DNA of 10,004 bases from Pseudomonadota bacterium. GTDB taxonomy: Bacteria > Pseudomonadota > Alphaproteobacteria > Rhizobiales > Beijerinckiaceae. This document shows, one piece after another, positions 1-7,717 of the stretch; the stretch's first letter is position 1; every line of letters starts with the position of its first letter. The stretch lies in assembly GCA_023386155.1 (NCBI GenBank), contig JAEWKH010000166.1:1-10004 (forward strand), read 5' to 3'. Under the pieces are notes generated by a model. That model worked only from the letters and a program-made list of their open reading frames with translations. It made no database searches and was not told the origin of the DNA. Made by a program: the position numbers and the translations under genes.

Positions 1-1
1 G

Positions 2-1465
2 AGCCAGGCGGACCTTATCCGGAACTTCATCCTGATGGAGCTGGAGCCCGACCTGCAGACGCGCCTGTATGAGCAGTTCTGGCGGCCGATGGAAGTGTCC
101 TTCGGCCAGGAGGGCTACAACGCCCATTTCGACGGCTTCATGCGCCATTACCTGACCGTGAAGACCGGGGACATTCCGCGCATCGACGACGTGTACGAGG
201 CGTTCAAGGACCATGCCCGCTCCCCGAAGGTCGCGGAGGCGGGTGTCGAGGCGCTGGTCAAGGAAATCCGCGACTTCGCCCGCTATTACTGCGCGATGGC
301 GCTTGGGGCGGAAAAGGATCCGGACCTCGGCAAGGCATTCCACGACTTGCGGGAACTCAAGGTCGACGTGGCCTATCCGTTCCTGCTGGAGCTCTACCAC
401 GACTACATTGAATTCCGGTTGCTGAAAGAAGAGTTCCTGCAGGCGATCCGGCTGGTCGAGGCTTATGTCTTCCGCCGTGCCATCTGCGCGATCCCGACCA
501 ACTCCATGAACAAGACCTTCGCGACTTTCACGAAGGCGCTGAAGAAGGACCGCTACCTCGAAAGCATCAAGGCCCACTTCCTGCTGCTGCCGTCCTATCG
601 CCGGTTCCCGGGCGATGCCGAGTTCAAGGGCGCGATGCAGGTGCGCGATCTCTACAATTTCCGCAGCAGGAGCTACTGGCTCCGCCGCTTCGAGAACTTT
701 GGGCGCAAGGAGCGGGTGCAGGTCCAGGATTACACGATCGAGCACATCATGCCACAGAACGAGGATCTTTCCGATGTGTGGAAGAACGACCTCGGGAGCG
801 ACTGGGAGCGTATTCACCAGACCTATCTCCACACCCTCGGCAACCTCACGCTTACGGGCTACAACGCCGAGTACAGCGACCGCCCGTTCAAGCAGAAACG
901 GGACATGGAAGGCGGGTTCAGGCACAGCCCGCTGAAGGTGAATGCCGAGCTTGGATCTTTGGAGACCTGGAACGAAGAGGCCATCAAGGCCCGTGCGGAG
1001 CGGCTCGCCGGGCAGGCTGTCGATGTTTGGACCTCGCCCTCGCTGCCGAGCGATATTCTGGCCGCATACCAGCCTCAGACGAACAGAGCGGCCGCCTACG
1101 CGATCGACGATCATCCGTATCTCCTGCATCCTCCGATCCGAGAGCTGTTCGATGCCCTCCGGAAGGAGGTCAAAGCGCTCGACCCCTGCGTCACGGAGGA
1201 TTTCCTGAAGCTCTATGTGGCTTACAAGGCGGAGACGAACTTCGTCGACGTGATCCCCCAGGCCAAGCAGCTCATCCTGTCGATCAACATCAGCCCCTCC
1301 GATATCAGCGATCCGCGTGGCCTGTGCCGGGATGTGAGGAATCTCGGCCGATGGGGTAATGGCGACATCGAGGTACGGTACAGCAAGCTCGAGGATCTGC
1401 CTTACATCGTCGGGCTTGTCCGGGAGGCCCTTGAGCAGCAGCTTGGCAATGGAGTCGAACCGTGA
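2..1465 (+). CDS. GmrSD-like DUF262-DUF1524-DUF5655 protein, 5' end outside window
   Basis: The reading frame is open from base 2, before the first ATG at 35. The residues ahead of that ATG (SQADLIRNFILM) are the typical end of a DUF262 (GmrSD N-terminal) domain, so the gene begins upstream and the ATG at 35 is internal. A middle segment follows, then a DUF1524 HNH-type nuclease region: EHIMPQ with its His codon at 743-745, then HTLGNLTL (His 830-832, Asn 842-844) and a following YSDRPFKQK. The C-terminal ~100 residues (from about base 1140), with DPRGLCRDV and GRWGNGD, match DUF5655. Family knowledge: DUF262 proteins use NTP binding to control a DUF1524 nuclease, as in the type IV enzyme GmrSD that cuts modified phage DNA. 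The DUF262 catalytic part is not visible here. The stop codon overlaps the next gene's GTG start, so the two are translationally coupled. The modified-DNA target is inferred. Domain calls are from recognition of motifs. Confidence 0.88.
   Translation, partial: SQADLIRNFILMELEPDLQTRLYEQFWRPMEVSFGQEGYNAHFDGFMRHYLTVKTGDIPRIDDVYEAFKDHARSPKVAEAGVEALVKEIRDFARYYCAMALGAEKDPDLGKAFHDLRELKVDVAYPFLLELYHDYIEFRLLKEEFLQAIRLVEAYVFRRAICAIPTNSMNKTFATFTKALKKDRYLESIKAHFLLLPSYRRFPGDAEFKGAMQVRDLYNFRSRSYWLRRFENFGRKERVQVQDYTIEHIMPQNEDLSDVWKNDLGSDWERIHQTYLHTLGNLTLTGYNAEYSDRPFKQKRDMEGGFRHSPLKVNAELGSLETWNEEAIKARAERLAGQAVDVWTSPSLPSDILAAYQPQTNRAAAYAIDDHPYLLHPPIRELFDALRKEVKALDPCVTEDFLKLYVAYKAETNFVDVIPQAKQLILSINISPSDISDPRGLCRDVRNLGRWGNGDIEVRYSKLEDLPYIVGLVREALEQQLGNGVEP
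1451..1464 (+). promoter_or_regulatory. Ribosome binding site and GTG start of the hsdR-like gene
   Basis: GGAG at 1451-1454 lies 7 bases before the GTG at 1462-1464. The GTG overlaps the upstream TGA (1463-1465). This decides the GTG as the start: the protein then begins MSQFSFLSPEF and runs straight into the DUF4145-like region, and the GTGA overlap indicates coupled translation. Confidence 0.75.
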
Positions 1466-4400
1466 GTCAATTCAGCTTCCTGTCGCCTGAATTCGCGGAG
1501 GTCTACGAGCATGCCTCGCGGGCCGAGAGACTGGCCCATGCGGATCCCAGGGCCGCCTGCTTCTATGCGCGCTTTTCGCTCGAGGTCCTGGTCAAATGGC
1601 TCTACCGCCATGAGGCGGCCTTAAGGGACCCGTTCGAGCATACGCTCTCGGCCTATATCCACGAGCCCAGCTTCAAGAACCTTGTGGGCGAGCCGCTCGT
1701 CGCCAAGGCGCGGATCGTCAGGGATCTCGGCAACAAGGCTGTTCATGACGGGCAGGCCGTGCCCTTTGCGAAGGCTGCCACGGCCCTGCGCGAGCTGTTT
1801 CATATTTCCTACTGGCTCGTGCGCACCTATGCCAGGGGCGCGAAGCCGGACCCCTCCATCACCTTCTCGCCGGAGGCGCTGCCGAAGACCTCGGCCGTCG
1901 AGGCCAGGACGCTCGGCCAGCTCCAGGAAATCGCGCGGCGTTTCGCCGAGACGGTGAAGGCCCGTGATGAGGCGGAGGCAAAGCGCCTCGCCAGCGAGAC
2001 CGAGCGGGCCCGACTTGAGGAGGAGATTGCCGCCCTCCGCGCCCAGATCGCCGAGGTCAAGGCCGAGAACAGCCGCACGGCGGACACGCATGATTACAAT
2101 GAGGCGGCCACCCGCGACACCTTCATCGACCTTCTTCTGGCGGAGGCCGGCTGGCCTCTCGACAAGCCGCAGGACCGCGAATTCCGCGTCACCGGCATGC
2201 CGAACCAGAAGGGCGAAGGCTTTATCGATTACGTGCTCTGGGGCGACGACGGGAGGCCCCTGGGCCTCGTTGAAGCCAAGCGTACGAAGCGTGATCCTCG
2301 CGAGGGCCAGCAGCAGGCGAAGCTATACGCCGATTGCCTCGAGCAGCAGTTCGGCCAGCGCCCAGTGATCTTCTACACAAATGGCTACGAGCATTGGATC
2401 TGGGACGACAGACGCTATCCCCCCCGATCGATCCAAGGCTTCCTGACCAAGGATGAGCTGGAACTCGCCATCCGCCGCCGGGAGATCCTGAAGCCCCTGG
2501 GCTCTGCCGAGATCGACAGCAAGATCGTCGAGCGTTTTTACCAGACCCGCGCGATCCGGCGCGTCGCCGAAACTTTCGAGAAAGACCACCAGCGCAAGGC
2601 CCTTCTGGTGATGGCGACCGGCTCGGGAAAAACGCGCACGGTGATTGCCCTGTCCGACCTGCTCATGAAGGCGAACTGGGCGCGGCGCATCCTGTTCCTG
2701 GCCGACCGGGTCGCGCTGGTGAACCAGGCGGTGAGTGCCTTCAAAACCTTCCTGCCCGCAGCCTCTCCGGTAAACCTTGTGACCGACAAAGAGGCGACGG
2801 GCCGCGTCTATATCTCGACTTATCCCACCATGATGGGCCTAATCGACGAGGCGCGGGACGGCAAGCGCCGCTTCGGTCCTGGACATTTCGACTTGGTCGT
2901 CATCGATGAGGCTCACCGTTCCGTCTACCGCAAGTACGGGGCGATCTTCGATTACTTCGACAGTCTTCTCGTCGGCCTGACGGCGACGCCGAAGGATGAG
3001 ATCGACCGCGACACCTATCGCCTCTTCAATCTCCAGCGTGGTGTGCCGACGGATGCTTACGGCCTCGACGAGGCCGTAAAGGACAGATTCCTGGTGCCGC
3101 CGAGGGCCATCTCGGTGCCGCTCAAGTTCCAGCGCGAAGGCATCTCCTACGACGATCTCTCCGACGAGGAGAAGGAGGCCTGGGATGCCATCGAATGGGA
3201 CGAGGACGGCACGGTGCCCGATCGTGTCGAGGCCGCCGCCGTCAACAAGTGGCTGTTCAACAAGGACACAGTCGACAAGGTGCTCGAGCACCTCGTGACC
3301 CATGGCCTCAAGGTGGCGAGCGGCGACCGCTTGGGCAAGACGATCATCTTCGCCAAGAACCATGACCACGCGCAGTTCATCGCTTCCCGTTTCGACGAGA
3401 ACTATCCGCATCTGAAAGGCTCGTTCGCGCGCGTCATCGATTTCAAAACCGAGTACGCTCAGTCGCTGATCGACGATTTCAGCCAGGCGGATAAGGCTCC
3501 CCATATTGCCATCTCCGTCGACATGCTCGACACCGGCATCGATGTGCCGGAAGTCGTGAATCTCGTCTTCTTCAAGATCGTGCGCTCGAAGACGAAGTTC
3601 TGGCAGATGATCGGGCGCGGCACGCGCCTGTGTCCGGATCTCTTCGGGCCGCGACAGCACAAGGAATTCTTCGCCGTCTTCGATTTCTGCCAGAACTTCG
3701 AGTTCTTCAATCAGAACCCGGATCTGGCCGAAGGTTCTCTCGGCGACTCCCTGTCGAAGCGGCTTTTTGAGTCGCGCGTCGAACTCATCGGTGAACTGGA
3801 TCAATTGCTGGGCGAGGACGCTCTCTCTGCGCCGGCAGGCGATTACAGCCAGCCTCCCACGCCAATGAGCCACGTGGGCGAACCCGGAACCAAGGCCGAC
3901 TTGGAGGCACAATGTGGCATGCTCCGGGACGACCTGGCGAAGCGGTTGCGCGAAGAGGTTGCAGGCATGAGCCTCGACAATTTCCTTGTCCGTCCAAAAC
4001 GCCGCCTAGTGGAGAAATATGCCGCCAATGATGCCTGGGCCAAGCTCGGCCTGGATGAGCGTACGGAACTCATCGACGGTATTGCGGGGCTTCCGTCCAG
4101 CCTTGTGGACGACGACCTCCCGGCCAAGCAGTTCGATCTGATCATCCTCAAGACGCAGCTCGCATGCCTGCGGCGGGAGAAGGCCTTCGACGGGCTCCGC
4201 AAGAAAGTCTCGCAGATCGGAAGCCTGCTTGAAGAACTCGCGAACGTCCCCATGGTGGCGCGGGAGCTCCAGCTCATCATCGATATCCAGTCGGACGAGT
4301 TCTGGAGGGACATCACGGTTCCGATGCTGGAAACGGTCCGCCGCCGACTTCGCGATCTGGTCAAGCTGATCGAACTGAAGCAGCGCCCGATCGTCGTCAC

Positions 4401-4932
4401 CGATTTCGAGGATGAGATCGGGCCCGGCACGACGATCGAGCTTCCAGGCGTGAGCGTCGGCACCGACATGGATCGCTTCCGGCTTAAGGCGCGGCATTTC
4501 GTGCGGGCCAACGAAAATCACATCGCCATCATCAAGCTTCGCAGGAACGAGCCCCTGACCTCGACCGATCTTGCGGAATTGGAGCGCATGTTCCTGGATG
4601 GCGGCATTGCCGCTCCGACCGAGATTGAACAGGTCCAGGCCGATGGCGGCCTCGGTCTCTTCGTGCGATCCCTCGTCGGACTGGAGCGGGATGCGGCCAA
4701 GAGGGCGTTCGATGCCTTCCTGGCAGGCAAAATGTTATCCGCCAATCAGATCGAGTTCCTCAACATGGTCATCGACCATCTGACGGAACGTGGCGCTATG
4801 GACCCAAGGCTTCTTTATGAGAGCCCATTCACGGATTTGAGCGACCTCGGCATCGCTGGCGTGTTCACCGAAGTCGAAGTCGTCCAGGTCATATCCATCT
4901 TGGAAGACGTTCGCCGACGTGCAGCCGCTTAA
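1462..4932 (+). CDS. hsdR: Type I restriction endonuclease subunit R (EcoEI-like) with N-terminal DUF4145
   Basis: This is a complete 1156-residue motor and nuclease subunit of a type I restriction system. It would translocate and cut DNA lacking host methylation, in complex with HsdM and HsdS (not in the window). Domains in order: DUF4145-like helical domain (about 5-125), predicted coiled coil rich in E/R/A (about 155-210), HSDR_N nuclease with D256 and E271-A-K273 (PD-(D/E)xK type), SF2 helicase with Walker A TGSGKT (K390), DEAH box D482-H485, motif III TAT (507-509), motif V near DTGIDVPE (690-697) and motif VI QMIGRGTR (715-722), then an EcoEI_R_C-like C-terminal region ending in the LSANQIEFLNMVIDHLT and LLYESPF segments. 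All key residues are intact, so it is likely active. The DUF4145 fusion is known in this subgroup. Pairing with the upstream GmrSD-like gene suggests a combined defence operon. The type I assignment is strong; partner subunits are inferred. Confidence 0.93.
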   Translation: MSQFSFLSPEFAEVYEHASRAERLAHADPRAACFYARFSLEVLVKWLYRHEAALRDPFEHTLSAYIHEPSFKNLVGEPLVAKARIVRDLGNKAVHDGQAVPFAKAATALRELFHISYWLVRTYARGAKPDPSITFSPEALPKTSAVEARTLGQLQEIARRFAETVKARDEAEAKRLASETERARLEEEIAALRAQIAEVKAENSRTADTHDYNEAATRDTFIDLLLAEAGWPLDKPQDREFRVTGMPNQKGEGFIDYVLWGDDGRPLGLVEAKRTKRDPREGQQQAKLYADCLEQQFGQRPVIFYTNGYEHWIWDDRRYPPRSIQGFLTKDELELAIRRREILKPLGSAEIDSKIVERFYQTRAIRRVAETFEKDHQRKALLVMATGSGKTRTVIALSDLLMKANWARRILFLADRVALVNQAVSAFKTFLPAASPVNLVTDKEATGRVYISTYPTMMGLIDEARDGKRRFGPGHFDLVVIDEAHRSVYRKYGAIFDYFDSLLVGLTATPKDEIDRDTYRLFNLQRGVPTDAYGLDEAVKDRFLVPPRAISVPLKFQREGISYDDLSDEEKEAWDAIEWDEDGTVPDRVEAAAVNKWLFNKDTVDKVLEHLVTHGLKVASGDRLGKTIIFAKNHDHAQFIASRFDENYPHLKGSFARVIDFKTEYAQSLIDDFSQADKAPHIAISVDMLDTGIDVPEVVNLVFFKIVRSKTKFWQMIGRGTRLCPDLFGPRQHKEFFAVFDFCQNFEFFNQNPDLAEGSLGDSLSKRLFESRVELIGELDQLLGEDALSAPAGDYSQPPTPMSHVGEPGTKADLEAQCGMLRDDLAKRLREEVAGMSLDNFLVRPKRRLVEKYAANDAWAKLGLDERTELIDGIAGLPSSLVDDDLPAKQFDLIILKTQLACLRREKAFDGLRKKVSQIGSLLEELANVPMVARELQLIIDIQSDEFWRDITVPMLETVRRRLRDLVKLIELKQRPIVVTDFEDEIGPGTTIELPGVSVGTDMDRFRLKARHFVRANENHIAIIKLRRNEPLTSTDLAELERMFLDGGIAAPTEIEQVQADGGLGLFVRSLVGLERDAAKRAFDAFLAGKMLSANQIEFLNMVIDHLTERGAMDPRLLYESPFTDLSDLGIAGVFTEVEVVQVISILEDVRRRAAA

Positions 4933-4935
4933 AGC

Positions 4936-4969
4936 TGATTCCCCGGGCGTGGAATCAACTCTCTTCTTT
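4936..4969 (+). terminator. Possible terminator after hsdR
   Basis: TGATTCC (4936-4942) and GGAATCA (4951-4957) form a perfect 7-bp stem with an 8-base GC-rich loop, starting 3 bases after the hsdR stop. It is followed by a pyrimidine-rich tail (ACTCTCTTCTTT), not a clean T run. It is well placed to end the restriction operon but could equally be the edge of an intergenic repeat. Confidence 0.4.
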
Positions 4970-5022
4970 GGACTGCCGCATTTTTGACGGCGAACCGGAT
5001 CCATTCCGCAAAAGTGCTCTAA
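4970..5022. repeat. Candidate Rhizobiales-type intergenic repeat
   Basis: On the - strand this stretch reads GAGCACTTTTGCGGAATGG, then ATCCGGTTCGCCG, then TCAAAAATGCGG. This layout resembles a short repeat that I recall being scattered between genes in many Rhizobiales genomes (GAGCATTTT..., then GTGGATACCGGTTCG, then a return arm). The assignment is from memory and only partial in match. Nothing coding is seen between 4933 and 5167. Confidence 0.4.
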
Positions 5023-5167
5023 GCTAAGATTCGCCATCCGGACACGCAGAGCGATCAGGTAGGGCTGCTTACCGGCTCATAACGGGATGGAGTGCAACCT
5101 CTGGCGTCACTTGAAACGGGCAACGATGCCAGCTCCGTCCGCTAACCGCCCAAGTCCTTGAAAATTT

Positions 5168-5243
<76 letters not shown>

Positions 5244-5484
5244 GTCGCCGAAGCGAAATCAGCGGCGCGATGTCCGCTGAAGAGGCCGTGCGTGTAACAA
5301 ACCGGGATGGTCCTGTCTAGCCCTATTTGACGAGGTTTTCCCTCCAAAGCTCAGGTTTCCGGCTTCGCCCGGCCGAGCGCCTTGTCATGGGGACCGCGCT
5401 CCCTTCCCCGAGGCGCTTCAAGCTGGGCTTTTCGCCTTCACGCCCTGCCCTCAAGGCTGGCCCATCGTTCTGGTTCCCCGGAGT

Positions 5485-5531
5485 CCTCATCCTGAGGGGC
5501 TGGCGCCGCAATCCGTCTCGAAGGCCGAGGG
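5485..5531 (+). repeat. Palindromic intergenic repeat, copy A
   Basis: The unit begins CCTCATCCTGAGG (itself a palindrome) and continues to CGTCTCGAAGGCCGAGG. It resembles the CCTCATCCTGAGG...GTCTCGAAGGATGAGG type of element common between genes in Bradyrhizobium and Methylobacterium relatives (recalled, not searched). A second copy lies inverted 17 bases away. Confidence 0.6.
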
Positions 5532-5548
5532 CGTCTCCAGAGCGCAGG

Positions 5549-5592
5549 GGATCCTCCTTCGAGACACCGATCCGCCGCTCTTCGGGATGAGG
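5549..5592 (-). repeat. Palindromic intergenic repeat, copy B (inverted)
   Basis: On the - strand it begins CCTCATCCCGAAGAGC and ends TGTCTCGAAGGAGGATCC, the same plan as copy A (CCTCATCC... then GTCTCGAAGG...). The two copies face each other and form a larger imperfect inverted repeat, like a REP/BIME arrangement. Confidence 0.55.
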
Positions 5593-5686
5593 GCAGGGTT
5601 TGATGACTGGTCTTTCAGGAACGCTGCATCGCCCCTCCCCCGCTCACGCTCGCGGGTTCGATAGCTGGAGAAGGCCGCCGGCAATG

Positions 5687-5710
5687 AAAAGGCCCGCTGA
5701 GCGGGCCTTT
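5687..5710 (-). terminator. Intrinsic terminator of leuA
   Basis: Read on the - strand, AAAGGCCCGC, a TCA loop and GCGGGCCTTT form a perfect 10-bp stem (arms 5701-5710 and 5688-5697), with the T run continuing to 5687. It lies 10 bases after the leuA stop codon, a textbook Rho-independent terminator. Confidence 0.9.
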
Positions 5711-5720
5711 GTCCGTTTCA

Positions 5721-7283
5721 TCACTCCGCCGCGTGCTGGGCGTGCAGGCGGGCGCCGCGGCTCATGAGCTTGTTGAGGGCGCCCAGATAGGCCTGGGCGG
5801 AGGCCACCAGGGTGTCCGGATCGGCCGCCCGGGAGGTCACGCTGCGGTTGTCGGCGGAGAGGCGCACCGAGACCTCGGCCTGGGCGTCCGTGCCCTCGGT
5901 CACCGCGTGCACCTGATAGAGCTCCAGCACCGCCTCGTGGGGCACCAGGGCCTTGATGGCGTTGAAGGTGGCGTCCACCGGGCCGTTGCCCTCCTGCTCC
6001 TCGATCACGACCCTGTCGTCGACCTGGAGCCGCATGGTGGCCCGCTGGGGCCCGCGGGTGCCGGCCACGATATGGAGCGAGACCAGCTTGATGCGGTCAT
6101 GGGCCATGGCGATGTTCTGGTCGACCAGAGCCTCGATGTCCTCGTCATAGACGTGCTTCTTGCGGTCGGCGAGTTCCTTGAACCGCTCGAAGGCATCCTG
6201 GAACTGGTTGTCGGAGAGGCTGTAACCCAGTTCCTCCAGCTTGTTGCGGAAGGCGGCGCGGCCGGAATGCTTGCCCATGACCAGGGAGGTCTTGGATACG
6301 CCCACACTCTCGGGCGTCATGATCTCGTAGGTCTGGGCGTTCTTCAGCATGCCGTCCTGGTGGATGCCGCTCTCATGGGCGAAGGCGTTCCGGCCCACGA
6401 TGGCCTTGTTGTACTGCACCGGGAAGGACGTGGCCGCGGAGGCCAGCTTCGAGGCGCGGGTCAGCATGGTGCTCTCGATGCCGGTCTCGTAGGGCAGCAC
6501 GTCGCCGCGGGTGCGGATCGCCATGACGACCTCCTCCAGCGCCGCATTGCCCGCCCGCTCGCCGATGCCGTTGAGGGTGCACTCGATCTGCCGGGCGCCG
6601 CCTTCCAGGGCCGCCAGGGAATTGGCGACCGCGAGGCCGAGATCGTTGTGGCAATGGGCCGAGAAGATCGCCTTGTCGGCACCCGGCACGCGCTCGCGCA
6701 CGGCCCGGAACATGGCGCGATACTCGTCGGGCGTCGCATAGCCGACCGTGTCGGGCAGGTTGATGGTGGTGGCACCGGCCTTGATCGCCGCCTCCACGCA
6801 GCGGCACAGGTAGTCGATGGGCGTGCGGGTGGCGTCCATGGCGGACCACTCGATGTCCTCGACCAGGTTGCGGGCCTGGGTCACCGTCTTGGTGATGATC
6901 TCCAGGACCTCCTCCTCCGACTTGCGCATCTGGTGGGCCAGATGGATCGGCGAGGTGGACACGAAGGTGTGGATGCGGGGCCGGACCGCATGGCGCACCG
7001 CCTCGCCGGCCCGGGCGATGTCGGCCGTGATGGCGCGGGCGAGGCCGGCGACGGTCGCCCGCTTCACCTGCTTGGCGATCAGGGAGACGGCCTCGAAGTC
7101 GCCGTTCGACGCGATGGGAAAGCCCGCCTCGATGATGTCGACCCCCATGGTGTCGAGCAGTTCCGCCACCTCGAGCTTCTCTTCCAGGGTCATGGTGGCG
7201 CCGGGGCATTGCTCGCCGTCGCGCAGGGTGGTGTCGAAGATCAGAACGCGGTCCTTGGAGGAGCCGGATACGGAAGCGGTCAT
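5721..7283 (-). CDS. leuA: 2-isopropylmalate synthase
   Basis: It catalyses the first committed step of leucine synthesis, acetyl-CoA plus 2-ketoisovalerate to 2-isopropylmalate (EC 2.3.3.13), in the cytoplasm. The 520 residues match the usual length of bacterial LeuA of the E. coli type. The catalytic TIM barrel starts with FDTTLRDGEQCPG (D17 metal ligand, R21 and E24 region). The metal-binding HCHND motif gives H210 and H212, and GIGERAGNAALEE carries N246. A linker follows (GRNAFAHESGIHQDGML), then a C-terminal leucine-binding regulatory domain from about residue 395 to the end, so feedback inhibition by leucine is expected. Start: ATG with AGAAGGA 8 bases upstream (7292-7298). The gene has its own terminator and a long upstream leader with a candidate leucine attenuator, so it is probably transcribed alone. 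GC content looks higher than in the restriction genes. Confidence 0.97.
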   Translation of the reverse strand: MTASVSGSSKDRVLIFDTTLRDGEQCPGATMTLEEKLEVAELLDTMGVDIIEAGFPIASNGDFEAVSLIAKQVKRATVAGLARAITADIARAGEAVRHAVRPRIHTFVSTSPIHLAHQMRKSEEEVLEIITKTVTQARNLVEDIEWSAMDATRTPIDYLCRCVEAAIKAGATTINLPDTVGYATPDEYRAMFRAVRERVPGADKAIFSAHCHNDLGLAVANSLAALEGGARQIECTLNGIGERAGNAALEEVVMAIRTRGDVLPYETGIESTMLTRASKLASAATSFPVQYNKAIVGRNAFAHESGIHQDGMLKNAQTYEIMTPESVGVSKTSLVMGKHSGRAAFRNKLEELGYSLSDNQFQDAFERFKELADRKKHVYDEDIEALVDQNIAMAHDRIKLVSLHIVAGTRGPQRATMRLQVDDRVVIEEQEGNGPVDATFNAIKALVPHEAVLELYQVHAVTEGTDAQAEVSVRLSADNRSVTSRAADPDTLVASAQAYLGALNKLMSRGARLHAQHAAE

Positions 7284-7326
7284 AAGTCTAGTCCTTCTCG
7301 GAGGGGTGAGGCCTTGGGGATCGGTC

Positions 7327-7401
7327 CCTGGCGCTCGGGGTTGTCTGCTGGTTCAGAACCCCTGAGAGCCCAGGCGCCAACGCCCAGCCGACCCTCAGGG
7401 G
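7327..7401 (-). promoter_or_regulatory. Candidate leucine attenuator, two competing hairpins
   Basis: On the - strand the end of the leader peptide gene, CCCCTGAG (7394-7401, spanning its stop codon), pairs perfectly with CTCAGGGG (7359-7366). The second arm overlaps an alternative long hairpin: CCTGGGCTC (7366-7374) with GAGCGCCAGG (7327-7336, one bulged base), extended by GGGGTT (7357-7362) with AACCCC (7337-7342). That gives about 15 bp in all, so the two folds exclude each other. A ribosome stalled on the Leu codons (7407-7418) would cover the first arm and favour the second hairpin. No clean T run follows either hairpin, so whether control is by termination, Rho or translation cannot be said. 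Confidence 0.6.
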
Positions 7402-7490
7402 CAGCTAAGGAGAAGGAGGCCAGGAAGACGCGCGCGATCGGCCGCGGGAGCGGGACCGTTCGTCCATGCGCTGGGGGAGCCGATCATCAT
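7395..7490 (-). CDS. leuL: Putative leucine leader peptide
   Basis: This is a 31-codon frame upstream of leuA, starting MMIGSPSAW and ending RLPGLLLLSCP. The four consecutive Leu codons L25-L28 (CTC CTT CTC CTT at 7407-7418), with another Leu at 22, lie just before the stop, as in E. coli LeuL (28 residues, four Leu in a row). AGGAGG lies 12 bases before the first ATG, slightly far. The frame is open further upstream, but the start here fits a predicted promoter 50 bases away. The peptide itself would have no function: ribosome stalling when charged tRNA-Leu is scarce would change the downstream RNA fold. The Leu run is real in the sequence. Translation of this frame and its regulatory role are inferred, and a chance Leu run in GC-rich DNA is the main alternative. 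Confidence 0.6.
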   Translation of the reverse strand: MMIGSPSAWTNGPAPAADRARLPGLLLLSCP

Positions 7491-7542
7491 CGCTGCCCAA
7501 ATCCTCCTCGGCCGCGGGCGTGAAGCCGCGAACAACGGCCTG

Positions 7543-7571
7543 TTTGTAACGGGGCTTCGTCCGGATGGCAA
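7543..7571 (-). promoter_or_regulatory. Candidate sigma70 promoter of the leuA leader
   Basis: On the - strand TTGCCA (7566-7571) and TACAAA (7543-7548) are separated by 17 bases. Four of six bases in the -35 box match TTGACA in the alphaproteobacterial sense (TTG plus final A), and four of six in the -10 match TATAAT. Transcription would start near 7536, about 45 bases before the leader peptide ATG. A chance match cannot be excluded. Confidence 0.5.
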
Positions 7572-7717
7572 GCCGTTGAAACAAATGAAAAGACAAGGCT
7601 CGACTAACGTATGGGTTATGACTCGGCACGTGATGGGTCTGGTCTCTCGGCAAATCGCCCTAGATCGAAACAAGCTTGGCCTTTGATCCTCGCCTTTACC
7701 GATCCAGGAGTGTCTTC

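Larger units (their letters stand above)
5244..5684. other. Gene-free intergenic stretch with repeats
   Basis: This is about 440 bases between the tRNA and the leuA terminator. I find no credible gene: the open frames here have low-complexity Arg/Ser/Pro composition, no good ribosome binding site and no recognisable domain. The right half holds an inverted pair of palindromic repeats (listed separately). The part from about 5335 to 5480 is GC-rich and pyrimidine-skewed, and I cannot assign it. Confidence 0.6.

Noticed and set aside
2839..3912. 357-codon frame on the - strand within hsdR
   Set aside because: It lies opposite the helicase domain, whose motifs are intact, and has no recognisable domain.
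5327..5343. TTGACG on the + strand as a promoter -35 box
   Set aside because: No gene follows on that strand and no matching -10 was found at a suitable spacing.
5327..5590. Small frames on both strands in the gene-free stretch
   Set aside because: They overlap palindromic repeats, have low-complexity composition and lack a good start signal.
5709..7523. 604-codon open frame on the + strand opposite leuA
   Set aside because: It is antisense to a strongly recognised leuA, has Gly/His/Val/Asp-rich shadow composition, and crosses the leader region. It is a GC-rich mirror frame.
7405..7653. 82-codon - strand frame overlapping the leucine leader
   Set aside because: It is Arg/Ser/Pro-rich, has no domain, and its start lies upstream of the predicted promoter. 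The neighbouring frame with the Leu run explains the region better.
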